A stretch of DNA of 38,181 bases from IMG/VR virus record IMGVR_UViG_3300034523_000190, positions 1 through 38,181 of that record. One strand, given 5' to 3'. Shown here piece after piece: positions 24,741-31,825 of the stretch (position 1 is the stretch's first letter; every line of letters starts with the position of its first letter). Below the pieces are notes generated by a model that was given only the letters and a program-made list of their open reading frames with translations, was not told where the DNA came from and searched no databases. This DNA is from a virus. The position numbers and the translations under genes are program-made.

Positions 24741-24955
24741 GATGATGCACCCTGATCCGGGCCTTGCTTGATCAGGCGAGCGACGAACAGGACCAGGGCC
24801 AAACCGCTGTTGAGTGCGGCATAGGCACGTGGCGAGAGCTGTGCCTGCCACATAGGCAGTAACTCAAGTTGAGCGAACCCCAGCAGCGCGATCAGGATGG
24901 TGATCTGGACGCTGTAGAGTCGATAGCAGCAACGCCAATCGCAAATGGGCTTCAT
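24737..24955 (-). CDS. Putative holin
   Basis: 72 residues from the ATG at 24955, overlapping the endolysin stop (ATGA). Two membrane segments (VQITILIALLGFAQLELLP and AYAALNSGLALVLFVARLI) are joined by a short loop. The WRCCYRLYSVQ start is typical of a small phage holin-like family. It should form the inner-membrane lesion that releases the endolysin. Assigned from topology and from its place between endolysin and spanins. Confidence 0.75.
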   Translation of the reverse strand: MKPICDWRCCYRLYSVQITILIALLGFAQLELLPMWQAQLSPRAYAALNSGLALVLFVARLIKQGPDQGASS

Positions 24956-25440
24956 GCGGCCACCCCGTGCTTCGCCCCGCGCTCGATACCTGCGAGAGCC
25001 AGCCCGTCGGCAATGATTGAGTCGCCATACCATTGACCACCTGGCAATGGCCCAGGGCCGTTTTCATGGCGAATGATGGCGGTTACCAGGGTGCGCATGA
25101 CGTCGAAGTCGTACACGTCCACACCTTCATGGTCCGGGTGAAGCCCGAGGGCACGGGCCACTGTGGCGGTGTAGGCGTTGGTATCGTTCTCGGTCGGAGG
25201 AGCCCAGCGCTCAATGAATTCGCGCACCGTATCGATGCGGCTGCCGTCAGCTGCCAGACGTTTGTCCTGGTAGGTGATCAACACGCGGGCTATGGCACGG
25301 ATGCCCCAGCGCGGGGCGGTGAACTGGACGAACGCGGTATCGCCCTGGGCGACGGCCATGCCTTGCCAACGCACGCCTTTGGCATGGCGGATATTGCCGG
25401 GGTTGAAATTGCGGATACCGCGAGGGGTTTCGGGTCGCAT
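24952..25440 (-). CDS. Endolysin / P5-like peptidoglycan hydrolase
   Basis: The 162-residue product contains RGIRNFNPGNIRHAKGVRWQGMA and later FIERWAPPTENDTNAYTATVARALG. These are the signatures of the lysozyme-like proteins often annotated as structural protein P5. It probably cleaves cell-wall glycan during lysis; no signal peptide is present, so it needs the holin. AGGAGG lies six bases before the ATG. It is the first gene of the first late block, after the 25524 control site. Confidence 0.8.
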   Translation of the reverse strand: MRPETPRGIRNFNPGNIRHAKGVRWQGMAVAQGDTAFVQFTAPRWGIRAIARVLITYQDKRLAADGSRIDTVREFIERWAPPTENDTNAYTATVARALGLHPDHEGVDVYDFDVMRTLVTAIIRHENGPGPLPGGQWYGDSIIADGLALAGIERGAKHGVAA

Positions 25441-25488
25441 GGGACGCCTCCTGTAAAGGCGCCGCAGGTTTCAGGCGCCAGAAATACA

Positions 25489-25512
25489 CACGCCGCCATG
25501 ATCGGCGGCGTG
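25489..25512 (-). terminator. GC-rich hairpin between the accessory and lysis genes
   Basis: CACGCCGCC and GGCGGCGTG form a 9-bp stem with a 6-base loop. On the minus strand TGTATTT follows. It may end the repressor-operon transcript so that the lysis genes stay silent in the lysogen. Confidence 0.5.
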
Positions 25513-25523
25513 GTACAGGAAGG

Positions 25524-25542
25524 CTTTTAATCGGGTTTAAAG
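25524..25542 (-). promoter_or_regulatory. Late-operon control site 4 (lysis/packaging block)
   Basis: CTTTTAATCGGGTTTAAAG, one base different from the other three copies and in the same orientation. It is 84 bp upstream of the endolysin ATG. Confidence 0.7.
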
Positions 25543-25578
25543 AGTTCGATAGTTTGGCAGTTCAACGCCTCTGATCAG

Positions 25579-25971
25579 CTATGCCCAGCCTCGGCTGTGC
25601 TGAAAGATCTCTATGTAGTCGATACTTGCGCGATAGGCATATACCAAACGACCGTACTTTTTTTGGATTGGAATGAAGAAGAAATATGGAACCAACACTC
25701 CCAAAGCCATGGTAGCCAAGAGCAGTATTGATGAGCTGAAAGCTATTCCCGAAATCAATTCTACTAAGAACGTCAAAATGCCTAAGGCCATCCAGCCCAC
25801 TATAGGGTTGAGTATCATTTTTTTACGAGCATCTGACAGACGCTCACGTAAATGAATGAGTCGCTCAGCCACTTGGTCGCGACTTAGGCTCGCCAGATCA
25901 TCCAGGCCGTAGTTATAGATGTCGCCGCCAGCGACTTGACCGACGTTACCGTTGAATGATTGGTTCCCCAT
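25579..25971 (-). CDS. Membrane protein with N-terminal VGQ motif, accessory
   Basis: 130 residues. Residues 6-22 (FNGNVGQVAGGDIYNYG) carry a motif shared with the product of 26623-27219 and with the repressor C-terminus. A charged helix follows (SRDQVAERLIHLRERLSDARKK), then two membrane segments at about 54-76 and 79-98, then a short cytoplasmic tail. The gene is AT-rich. It lies last in the group downstream of the repressor, before the late lysis block. A two-span membrane protein expressed in a lysogen could exclude other phages or act as a toxin-like effector; this is inference. No known family is recognised. Confidence 0.75.
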   Translation of the reverse strand: MGNQSFNGNVGQVAGGDIYNYGLDDLASLSRDQVAERLIHLRERLSDARKKMILNPIVGWMALGILTFLVELISGIAFSSSILLLATMALGVLVPYFFFIPIQKKYGRLVYAYRASIDYIEIFQHSRGWA

Positions 25972-26012
25972 ATTACACCTTTGTTTTTTGTCGACGTTCA
26001 GAGACGAATTGT

Positions 26013-26570
26013 TCAGCCTTTGCAGTGGGCTGGTTTAGGCTTTGCAACGACTTCTTTCGTTTCAGGATCTACCGTGTAGACCGTGAGACACTCACGACCT
26101 CCGCCCAGTTTTTTCTTTAATTTCGAATCCATCTCCGAATCAGCCCTCGCTGAAATCACAGGGTCAGCGGATTGTAGACACTCATCCCGCTGTTGTTGAA
26201 ATTGACTAAGCGCATCCTTGATTGAGCCGGGTATCCTTTCAACGCCGTCGTTGTGGGCAGCAGCCAGCTGCGCGCTCCACCAGCTACGAGAAAAGTTGCT
26301 AGCTGCGAAGCAACTGCCAAGTGGTTCAAAAACAGTAGCACCGAACTGTTTTTTTCCTGAATCCACCAGTGAAGAGAAATATTTGCTGTGAGCACTAATG
26401 GTTGCTAGGTCACCACCCTTTAATATGGCAGCACCGTCTATCATTGCTTTATCGAGGGCGTTCATTTGTATCGTCGCTTGCTCCAGCGACTCAGGGCTTG
26501 CTTTTTTAAAAGGCTCCGCATGAGCAGTAAGCGCTACCATTAAAGCGAATAAGCTAAAAGCTCTTTTCAT
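26013..26570 (-). CDS. Exported protein of unknown function, accessory
   Basis: The start at 26570 is chosen because it has AAGGAG eight bases upstream and gives a clean signal peptide (MKRAFSLFALMVALTAHA, cleavage after AHA); a longer frame upstream has neither. The mature protein is about 167 residues, mostly helical, with four cysteines likely to form disulphides in the periplasm. Sequence: SPESLEQATIQMNALDKAMIDGAA, then SCFAASNFSRSWWSAQLAAAHNDG. No family is recognised. AT-rich, and between the two VGQ-motif membrane genes. It could be a periplasmic partner, immunity or surface-modifying protein. Confidence 0.75.
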   Translation of the reverse strand: MKRAFSLFALMVALTAHAEPFKKASPESLEQATIQMNALDKAMIDGAAILKGGDLATISAHSKYFSSLVDSGKKQFGATVFEPLGSCFAASNFSRSWWSAQLAAAHNDGVERIPGSIKDALSQFQQQRDECLQSADPVISARADSEMDSKLKKKLGGGRECLTVYTVDPETKEVVAKPKPAHCKG

Positions 26571-26622
26571 CAAACGCGCTCCTTGCATAAATTTTCGGAT
26601 GTTGCCCGCTTCATAAAATTCT

Positions 26623-27219
26623 TCAAAACCAAATGCCACCAACCAACACGCCTAAGCAAAATAAAGTGGCAGCACTCTGTTTATGCAACACCAGGAACTC
26701 TCGGAGAGTGATGACTCTGGATGCATTATCCGTCGCTTCCGGCTGTCTCATTGGTTGAAAGCGCTGAACAAATTCTAATGTCTGCTGAAGCTGCGATTTC
26801 TGAAGGTTTTTAAGCTGAGTTCGACCAAAGCTTAACTCACAGAAATTATTCATCTCGGCCTTCGCGTCTTTCTCAGCTACCACCCGGAGGACCTTGCCTA
26901 CTAGGCGACGTTTATCAGCCTCTTCTTGCAAAAACTCCAACCTTGTCCTCATCACATTCCGTGCATCAACAAATTGCTCGGCAGTGATCTCGCTAATCGT
27001 AGTTACTCCGAGATGAGCATGAACGGTACGCCAAACGTCCCGAGGGTCATCGCCAAGCTCTTCGCATTTTGCTCGCAACTCATGAAGTTCTTTGCGCTGC
27101 GCAGTGACCAAGCTACGGGATTCGGCTTTGTCTGCGTCCCCCATCTTAATGTTGATACCGAAGTTATTGATATCGCCCTCGGCAACTTGGCCAACACCTC
27201 CCTGGAATTTTTGCCCCAT
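26623..27219 (-). CDS. Tail-anchored protein with VGQ motif and ORF6C-like helices
   Basis: 198 residues from the ATG at 27219, one base after the repressor stop and preceded by AAGGGAAG, so it is probably translated with the repressor. Residues 5-21 (FQGGVGQVAEGDINNFG) carry the shared motif. Residues about 40-95 (RKELHELRAKCEELGDD, WRTVHAHLGVTTISEITAEQF) resemble the helical ORF6C-type domain of phage antirepressor-like proteins, and a second weaker copy may lie near 130-155. The last 20 residues are a membrane anchor (SAATLFCLGVLVGGIWF). Such a protein would sit on the inner membrane facing the cytoplasm. Function unknown. Confidence 0.75.
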   Translation of the reverse strand: MGQKFQGGVGQVAEGDINNFGINIKMGDADKAESRSLVTAQRKELHELRAKCEELGDDPRDVWRTVHAHLGVTTISEITAEQFVDARNVMRTRLEFLQEEADKRRLVGKVLRVVAEKDAKAEMNNFCELSFGRTQLKNLQKSQLQQTLEFVQRFQPMRQPEATDNASRVITLREFLVLHKQSAATLFCLGVLVGGIWF

Positions 27220-27220
27220 C

Positions 27221-27640
27221 TCACTTCTTCCCTTTGCTTCCACCAACGTTGAGTGTCAGGCCCGACTGGTTCACCGATCCGTGAATATATTGGCCAACGC
27301 TTTCAAATGTGTGCTGGGCACCCGTAGGGGGTTGCGAGCCGAGCAACACGCGAAGCGCGTCGTCCTGTCGATCCTCAGGGCTACGTCGGAATTGGTCCAG
27401 GAATAACCTCTCTCTAGTGGACGGAGGAAGAGAACCTCGCAATCCCGTCAGCACGTATTGAACGTCAGCTCCCGCCAAAGCAAAAGCTTCTAGCGCTTCC
27501 ATGCCTGGTGATACGGCACCGGCCTCATATCGACTCCAGGTTTCTCTCGTCACTCCAGCAACCGTACCTGCTGCCGCTTGGGTCAGCTTAAGCCGTTTGC
27601 GCTCTTCTTTAAGTCGCGAAAAAGGTGATGTATCAGTCAC
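27221..27640 (-). CDS. HTH repressor of the prophage (c-like)
   Basis: 139 residues from a GTG at 27640 with AAGGA upstream. Earlier in-frame ATGs would place the start beyond the operator and even inside the divergent gene. An XRE/Cro-type helix-turn-helix spans residues 8-62 (LKEERKRLKLTQAAAGTVAGVTRETWSRYEAGAVSPGMEALEAF). The C-terminus carries FESVGQYIHGSVNQSGLTL at 112-130, similar to the N-termini of two downstream products. It diverges from the early operon, the position of the lysogeny repressor in BcepMu-like phages. No S24 protease domain is present, so induction would not be by simple RecA-driven self-cleavage. Confidence 0.87.
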   Translation of the reverse strand: MTDTSPFSRLKEERKRLKLTQAAAGTVAGVTRETWSRYEAGAVSPGMEALEAFALAGADVQYVLTGLRGSLPPSTRERLFLDQFRRSPEDRQDDALRVLLGSQPPTGAQHTFESVGQYIHGSVNQSGLTLNVGGSKGKK

Positions 27641-27678
27641 AAATAGTCCTTGACTATGTGATCTATAGATCACAAAAT
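27638..27678. promoter_or_regulatory. Lysis/lysogeny switch: early promoter and operators
   Basis: TGTGATCTATAGATCACA (27657-27674) is a perfect 18-bp palindrome. It sits within the spacer of a plus-strand promoter, TTGACT at 27650 and CAAAAT at 27673, 17 bp apart. Next to it ATAGTC-CTT-GACTAT (27644-27658) is a second inverted repeat overlapping the -35 box. On the minus strand, TTGTGT with TATAGA 16 bp downstream could serve the repressor gene. One bound palindrome could thus control both directions. Confidence 0.75.
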
Positions 27679-27724
27679 CATCCACACAAACACTAATCAT
27701 CTTTGCATCACAGGAGCCACCACC

Positions 27725-27937
27725 ATGGCCACCCATGCCAAAGCCCTATCCGCCGACCAAGTGAAAGAAAACTTTCGTCGGGTTGGCAAAACCATTACTG
27801 AATGGGCTACCGAGAACGGCTACACCCGTAACGAGGTGTACCGCGTACTCAATGGCCAAGCGAAAGCCCACTACGGCAAGGCTCACGATATTGCGGTAAA
27901 GCTCGGTCTTAAACCTTCTGCAGCGATGGCAGCTTGA
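27725..27937 (+). CDS. BcepMu gp16-family regulator (Ner-like)
   Basis: A 70-residue product, ALSADQVKENFRRVGKTITEWATENGYTRNEVYRVLNGQAKAHYGKAHDIAVKLGLK, clearly of the BcepMu gp16 family of small DNA-binding phage proteins. It is the first early gene, with AGGAG before the ATG. By position it corresponds to Ner or Cro, probably turning down the repressor and early promoters. Start and promoter are well supported. Confidence 0.9.
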   Translation: MATHAKALSADQVKENFRRVGKTITEWATENGYTRNEVYRVLNGQAKAHYGKAHDIAVKLGLKPSAAMAA

Positions 27938-27973
27938 TGATGACGATCCAGCGCCTTATCGACTGCTTTGGCT

Positions 27974-28216
27974 TCAACCATGCGTGCCCAGCGATTGGCG
28001 AGCGTCTCGCGCCTCAGCTAGCTGACCGCACAGCCACTCAGCTGTCTTCACCGCCTCAAGTTCAAAGGGCCGTTCAGGCCAGCGAGCGGTCCGCAGAGAT
28101 TGCTCAATTTGACCTGGAGCAACCACACCTCCTACTTCAAGAGCAGCAGCAAGACGCAACCAACCCTGAGCCAGGGCATTCACTTGCGCTTCAAGCCTAT
28201 CAATACGGTCGGTCAT
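27974..28216 (-). CDS. Small coiled-coil protein on the minus strand in the early region
   Basis: 80 residues, MTDRIDRLEAQVNALAQGWLRLAAALEVGGVVAPGQIEQSLRTARWPERPFELEAVKTAEWLCGQLAEARDARQ. A heptad-like N-terminus and a conserved-looking WPERPFE and WLCGQLAEA pattern argue for a real protein. AGGA lies eight bases before the ATG. The competing plus-strand frame is histidine- and glutamine-rich and looks like an antisense shadow. It points against the early operon and diverges from the gene at 28328. Function unknown. Confidence 0.6.
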   Translation of the reverse strand: MTDRIDRLEAQVNALAQGWLRLAAALEVGGVVAPGQIEQSLRTARWPERPFELEAVKTAEWLCGQLAEARDARQSLGTHG

Positions 28217-28251
28217 AGCCATGTTCCTGTCAGTGAATGTACCCGAAAATG

Positions 28252-28285
28252 TTGCACCTGGAGTAATCCTTTTGCCTAGGTGCAA
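28252..28285. promoter_or_regulatory. Inverted repeat between divergent early genes
   Basis: TTGCACCT and AGGTGCAA are perfect 8-bp inverted arms separated by 18 bp, between the divergent starts at 28216 and 28328. The spacing suits two half-sites or an operator for a small HTH protein. TTGCAC recurs in a palindrome at 37030. Confidence 0.45.
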
Positions 28286-28327
28286 ACGTTCGATTTGTTT
28301 GGAAGACGCTCTTTTGAGGACATTCCA

Positions 28328-28807
28328 ATGAACCGCCGTCGCTGGAAGAACATTCAGCCAACCTCGCTGCGGCATGGGTTGGAGCTATGCAAAGACTTCG
28401 CGAAAGAAGCCCACAACATGAGCGTCGAGCGCATCGCGGTTGAGATGGGCGTTACCGATCAGTGGACGGTTTACAAGTGGCTCCAGACTGGCCGTATGCC
28501 CGCCAACATGATTCGCCCGTATGAGCGCGCTTGTGGTTGCGACTATGTCACCCGCTGGATCGCGGCCAGTGCCGGACGCTTAACCATCGTCATCCCCACG
28601 GGGCGCACCTGCACAGCCAAGGATATGCAGGCGCTGCAGGAACTGCTGACAACTGCTGCCGGAAAGCTGCTCGCTTTCTATGCCAACAACATTGACGCAG
28701 ATGATGCCCTGGCCGCGATCCAAGCCGCCATGGAGGGGCTTGCCTGGCATCGAGGCAATGTCAGCCAAACCCAAAACCCACAACTTGAACTGGAGGAGCA
28801 GCCATGA
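28328..28807 (+). CDS. Phage HTH-type regulatory protein
   Basis: 159 residues from the ATG at 28328, with GAGGA seven bases upstream. The first half has a helix-turn-helix pattern: LELCKDFAKEAHNMSVERIAVEMGVTDQWTVYKWLQTGRMPANMIRPYERACGCDYVTRWIAASAGRL. The second half is helical (QALQELLTTAAGKLLAFY, DDALAAIQAAMEGL). Similar proteins lie near the start of early operons of BcepMu-like phages. It probably binds DNA; the target could be the adjacent inverted repeat. Confidence 0.75.
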   Translation: MNRRRWKNIQPTSLRHGLELCKDFAKEAHNMSVERIAVEMGVTDQWTVYKWLQTGRMPANMIRPYERACGCDYVTRWIAASAGRLTIVIPTGRTCTAKDMQALQELLTTAAGKLLAFYANNIDADDALAAIQAAMEGLAWHRGNVSQTQNPQLELEEQP

Positions 28808-29106
28808 GCCGCACTGCCTCAGGAGCTGCACGTGTGCTGGGCGTGCTGAAAGCGCTTAAAGGGCACACCGTCACCGGCCTCAGCAATACCGAGCTGGCTC
28901 AACTAACCAAGGACAGCCCGAGCAACATCACCCGCGCTATGCAGACCCTGATTGAAGAAGGGTTGGCGGTGAAGCTGGATAACGGTCGGTTTGCCCACTC
29001 AGTGGCCATGCTGCAAATCGCCCAGGCACACGCCGAACACATGGCGCGGCTGACCCAGCGGATGCAAGAAATCAATCAGCGCATTGCCGCTGGCTCGATG
29101 AACTAA
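28804..29106 (+). CDS. IclR-type winged-helix protein
   Basis: The 100-residue product fits an IclR-like N-terminal winged helix: ARVLGVLKALKGHTVTGLSNTELAQLTKDSPSNITRAMQTLIEEGLAVKLDNGRFAHS. A short helical tail follows, with no effector domain. It overlaps the upstream gene by four bases. Likely an early phage DNA-binding regulator. Confidence 0.8.
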   Translation: MSRTASGAARVLGVLKALKGHTVTGLSNTELAQLTKDSPSNITRAMQTLIEEGLAVKLDNGRFAHSVAMLQIAQAHAEHMARLTQRMQEINQRIAAGSMN

Positions 29107-29116
29107 GGAGACCACC

Positions 29117-30046
29117 ATGGCACGAGCTAAAGCCCAATCTACTACCCCAATTGAATTGCCTGCTTTGGATGGCGAAATGCTGACAGCCACTCAAAACTCG
29201 ATGGCCTCCGCAATGACCTCACATAGCGAAGAACGGGACATCGTTAATCAGTTGCTCGGCCAGGCTCAAATGGCCGACTCCATAGGCAAGTTCACCGCGA
29301 CGGTCGCGGTTTCCAAGATGGCCTACGTGAAAGAAAACAAGCTGTACCGGGGGTTAGCGGGCATGCACGACCGCGACGGTCGCGGTTTGAGCGGCACTTG
29401 GGAGGAGTTTTGCAGCCTGCTCGGCACTTCCGCCCCCAAAGTGAACGAAGACATAAACAACCTGCGCCAGTTCGGCGAGGACGCCCTTGAGTCCATGTCC
29501 CGGATGGGCATCGGCTACCGCGAAATGCGCCAGTACCGCCGTCTGCCAGAAGACGCCCAAGCCGCCCTGATCGAAGTTGCCAAGGCCGGTGACAAGGACG
29601 CCTTCGTCGACCTGGCAGAAGAAATCATCGCCAAGCACGCCAAGGAAAAGTCCGAACTGACTCAGCGCCTGGACGAGGTCAACGCCGACTATGACGCCCA
29701 GGGCGAAGTCATGGCGAAGAAGACCAAAGAGTTGGACAGCACCAAGCAGGAGCTGGAGAAACACCGTAGACGTATCCAGACGTCAACGCCGGACGAGGTC
29801 ATCAAAGACCTGCGCACCGAGGTGGTTGCCCTTCAATTCGAAGTGGAAGCCAAGATCCTGGGCGAGCTGCGGGAAGGGTTTTCCAAGATGACTGAGCACG
29901 CCGCCGCCAATGGCCAGGACCATCGCGCCTATCTGGCAGACCTGATCCTGCAGCTGGAAACCACCCTGGCCACCGTACGCAGTGAGTTTCATCTGCCCCA
30001 TCACCAGGGCAACGACCCTGTGTGGATGGATAAGGCAGAGGCGTAA
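29117..30046 (+). CDS. DUF3102-like early phage protein with coiled coil
   Basis: 309 residues. The centre (FTATVAVSKMAYVKENKLYRGL, GTWEEFCSLLGTSAPKVNEDINNLRQFGEDALESMSRMGIGYREMRQYRRLP) resembles DUF3102 and related ParB-like helical modules that include a helix-turn-helix. Residues about 185-225 form a coiled coil (KSELTQRLDEVNADYDAQGEVMAKKTKELDSTKQELEKHRRR). It directly precedes the transposase gene, as in other BcepMu-like phages. DNA binding is likely; the function is not established. Confidence 0.75.
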   Translation: MARAKAQSTTPIELPALDGEMLTATQNSMASAMTSHSEERDIVNQLLGQAQMADSIGKFTATVAVSKMAYVKENKLYRGLAGMHDRDGRGLSGTWEEFCSLLGTSAPKVNEDINNLRQFGEDALESMSRMGIGYREMRQYRRLPEDAQAALIEVAKAGDKDAFVDLAEEIIAKHAKEKSELTQRLDEVNADYDAQGEVMAKKTKELDSTKQELEKHRRRIQTSTPDEVIKDLRTEVVALQFEVEAKILGELREGFSKMTEHAAANGQDHRAYLADLILQLETTLATVRSEFHLPHHQGNDPVWMDKAEA

Positions 30047-30049
30047 TCC

Positions 30050-31825
30050 ATGAACCCGGTACAGACCCAGCAACTGGCTCAGATCGCCCAACGGGCAGCC
30101 AATGCCCCGCACGGTCAACGCACGGCCATTTACAAGGCCGGTGCAGCCGAGCTGGGTGTTTCCCTTCAAACCCTGCAGCGCAAACTTAAGGAGGTCGCGG
30201 TGAGTAAACCTCGTAAACGTCGCAGCGATGCAGGCAATAGCGCCTTGCCCTTGCATGAGGCGCGCATGATTTCCGCTGTGTTGCTGGAGTCCATCCGGGC
30301 CAACAACAAACAGCTGTCCACCATAGAGCGAGCTGTCGAGCGCCTGCGCAGCAACAATTTGATCCTGGCGGGCCGCGTGGATGAGGGCTCTGGAGAGTTT
30401 CGCCCGCTGACTAATGGCGCCATCAGCCGCGCTTTACGCACTTACAAGCTGCACCCGGAACAGCTGCTACACGACGCGCCTGCCGTGTCGCTGGCCAGCA
30501 AGCACCCCAATCACGTCTGGCAGGTTGACGCCTCGATCTCGACGCAGTTTTACCTGGCGGACGATGGTGCACGGGTGATGCTCAAGGCTGAGTTTTATGA
30601 CGGTAAACCGGGCAACCTGAAGAAGATCGAACGCCAACGTCTATGGCGTTACGTGATCACCGACCACACCAGCGGCACGTTATATGTCGAGTACGTGCTG
30701 GGGGCAGAGTCGGCTGAGAACCTGTGCACCGTGTTGATCAACGCCATGCAGAAACGCAGCGAGTCAGACCCATTCCACGGCGTGCCCTGGATGCTGATGA
30801 CCGACCCCGGTGCCGCCATGACCAGCGGGATCTTCCGCAACCTGTGCCGCGCTATGTCCATTGAGTTGATCATCAACCAGGTTGGTAATGCTCGGGCCAA
30901 GGGTCAGGTGGAACAGGCTCACAACATCGTCGAGCGCGAATTTGAGAGCGCCCTGAAGTTCCAGGCAGCGACGAGCCTGGAGCAGATCAACAGCTGGGCG
31001 GGCCAGTGGATGCGTTACTTCAACGCAACCTCTATACACACCCGTACACGCCGTAGCCGCTATGGCGTGTGGCAGATGATCAAGCAGGACGAGCTGCGCC
31101 TGGCGCCCAGTGTTTTAGTCTGCCGGGAACTGGCAGTCAGCACGCCGGAGCAACGCAAGGTCAGCAACCTGTTGCGAGTTTCGTTCCGAGGCGATCAGTT
31201 CGATGTCAGCTCGGTACCGGAAGTGATGGTGGGCGACAAGCTGCTGATCACCCGTAACTGCTGGCGCGACAAGGACTCAGCCATCGTCGTGATGACCGGC
31301 GCCGATGGTCGCGAGCATTACCACGTCGTTGATCGGATTGGCATGGACCAATTTGGCTTTGCTCAGACGGCAGCGACCATTGGTGATCAATACAAACGTC
31401 ATGCGGAAACACCTGCGCAAACCTCGCGCAAGTTGCTGGAGCAGATCGCTACCGGCACCACCAGCGAAGCAGATGCCCAAGCTGCTCGCAAGGCCAAGAC
31501 GCTGCCTTTCGGTGGGCTCATCGATCCGCACAAGCATGTTACCGATACCGTGCTGCCGGCCTACCTGCCGCGTCGTGGCACGTCCCTGAACGTCAACGCC
31601 CCGACCGTCGAACAAGCACTTATGTCGCATGTCGAGGCTGCGAAATTGCTGCGCCCACGTATGGCCAACCTCTGGTCAGCCGAGACATTCAGTTGGCTGC
31701 AGCAGCAATACCCAGAGGGCATCGCCCAGGAGCAGCTCGACACCATCGAAGCCGAGCTGAAACGACCTGTAGAGGTCATGCGCAAACCACTCAGCCTGGT
31801 TCGGGCTGTGGTTGGAGGTGAGTGA
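30050..31825 (+). CDS. A: DDE transposase A
   Basis: 591 residues. An N-terminal HTH region (YKAGAAELGVSLQTLQRKLKEV) precedes an integrase-type core. The catalytic triad is visible: D160 in VWQVDAS, D252 in MLMTDPGA, E288 in GQVEQAHN, with exactly 35 residues between D252 and E288. A Mu transposase C-terminal beta-barrel region follows (VSNLLRVSFRGDQFDVSSVPEVMVGDKL). It cuts and joins the prophage ends and drives replicative transposition. It is followed by its ATPase partner with TGATG overlap. Confidence 0.95.
   Translation: MNPVQTQQLAQIAQRAANAPHGQRTAIYKAGAAELGVSLQTLQRKLKEVAVSKPRKRRSDAGNSALPLHEARMISAVLLESIRANNKQLSTIERAVERLRSNNLILAGRVDEGSGEFRPLTNGAISRALRTYKLHPEQLLHDAPAVSLASKHPNHVWQVDASISTQFYLADDGARVMLKAEFYDGKPGNLKKIERQRLWRYVITDHTSGTLYVEYVLGAESAENLCTVLINAMQKRSESDPFHGVPWMLMTDPGAAMTSGIFRNLCRAMSIELIINQVGNARAKGQVEQAHNIVEREFESALKFQAATSLEQINSWAGQWMRYFNATSIHTRTRRSRYGVWQMIKQDELRLAPSVLVCRELAVSTPEQRKVSNLLRVSFRGDQFDVSSVPEVMVGDKLLITRNCWRDKDSAIVVMTGADGREHYHVVDRIGMDQFGFAQTAATIGDQYKRHAETPAQTSRKLLEQIATGTTSEADAQAARKAKTLPFGGLIDPHKHVTDTVLPAYLPRRGTSLNVNAPTVEQALMSHVEAAKLLRPRMANLWSAETFSWLQQQYPEGIAQEQLDTIEAELKRPVEVMRKPLSLVRAVVGGE

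Noticed and set aside
27934-28218. Plus-strand frame of 94 codons overlapping the gp16-like gene by ATGA
   Set aside because: Rich in H, Q and S with no recognisable fold; the minus-strand frame over the same DNA has better protein character and a ribosome site. Not fully excluded.
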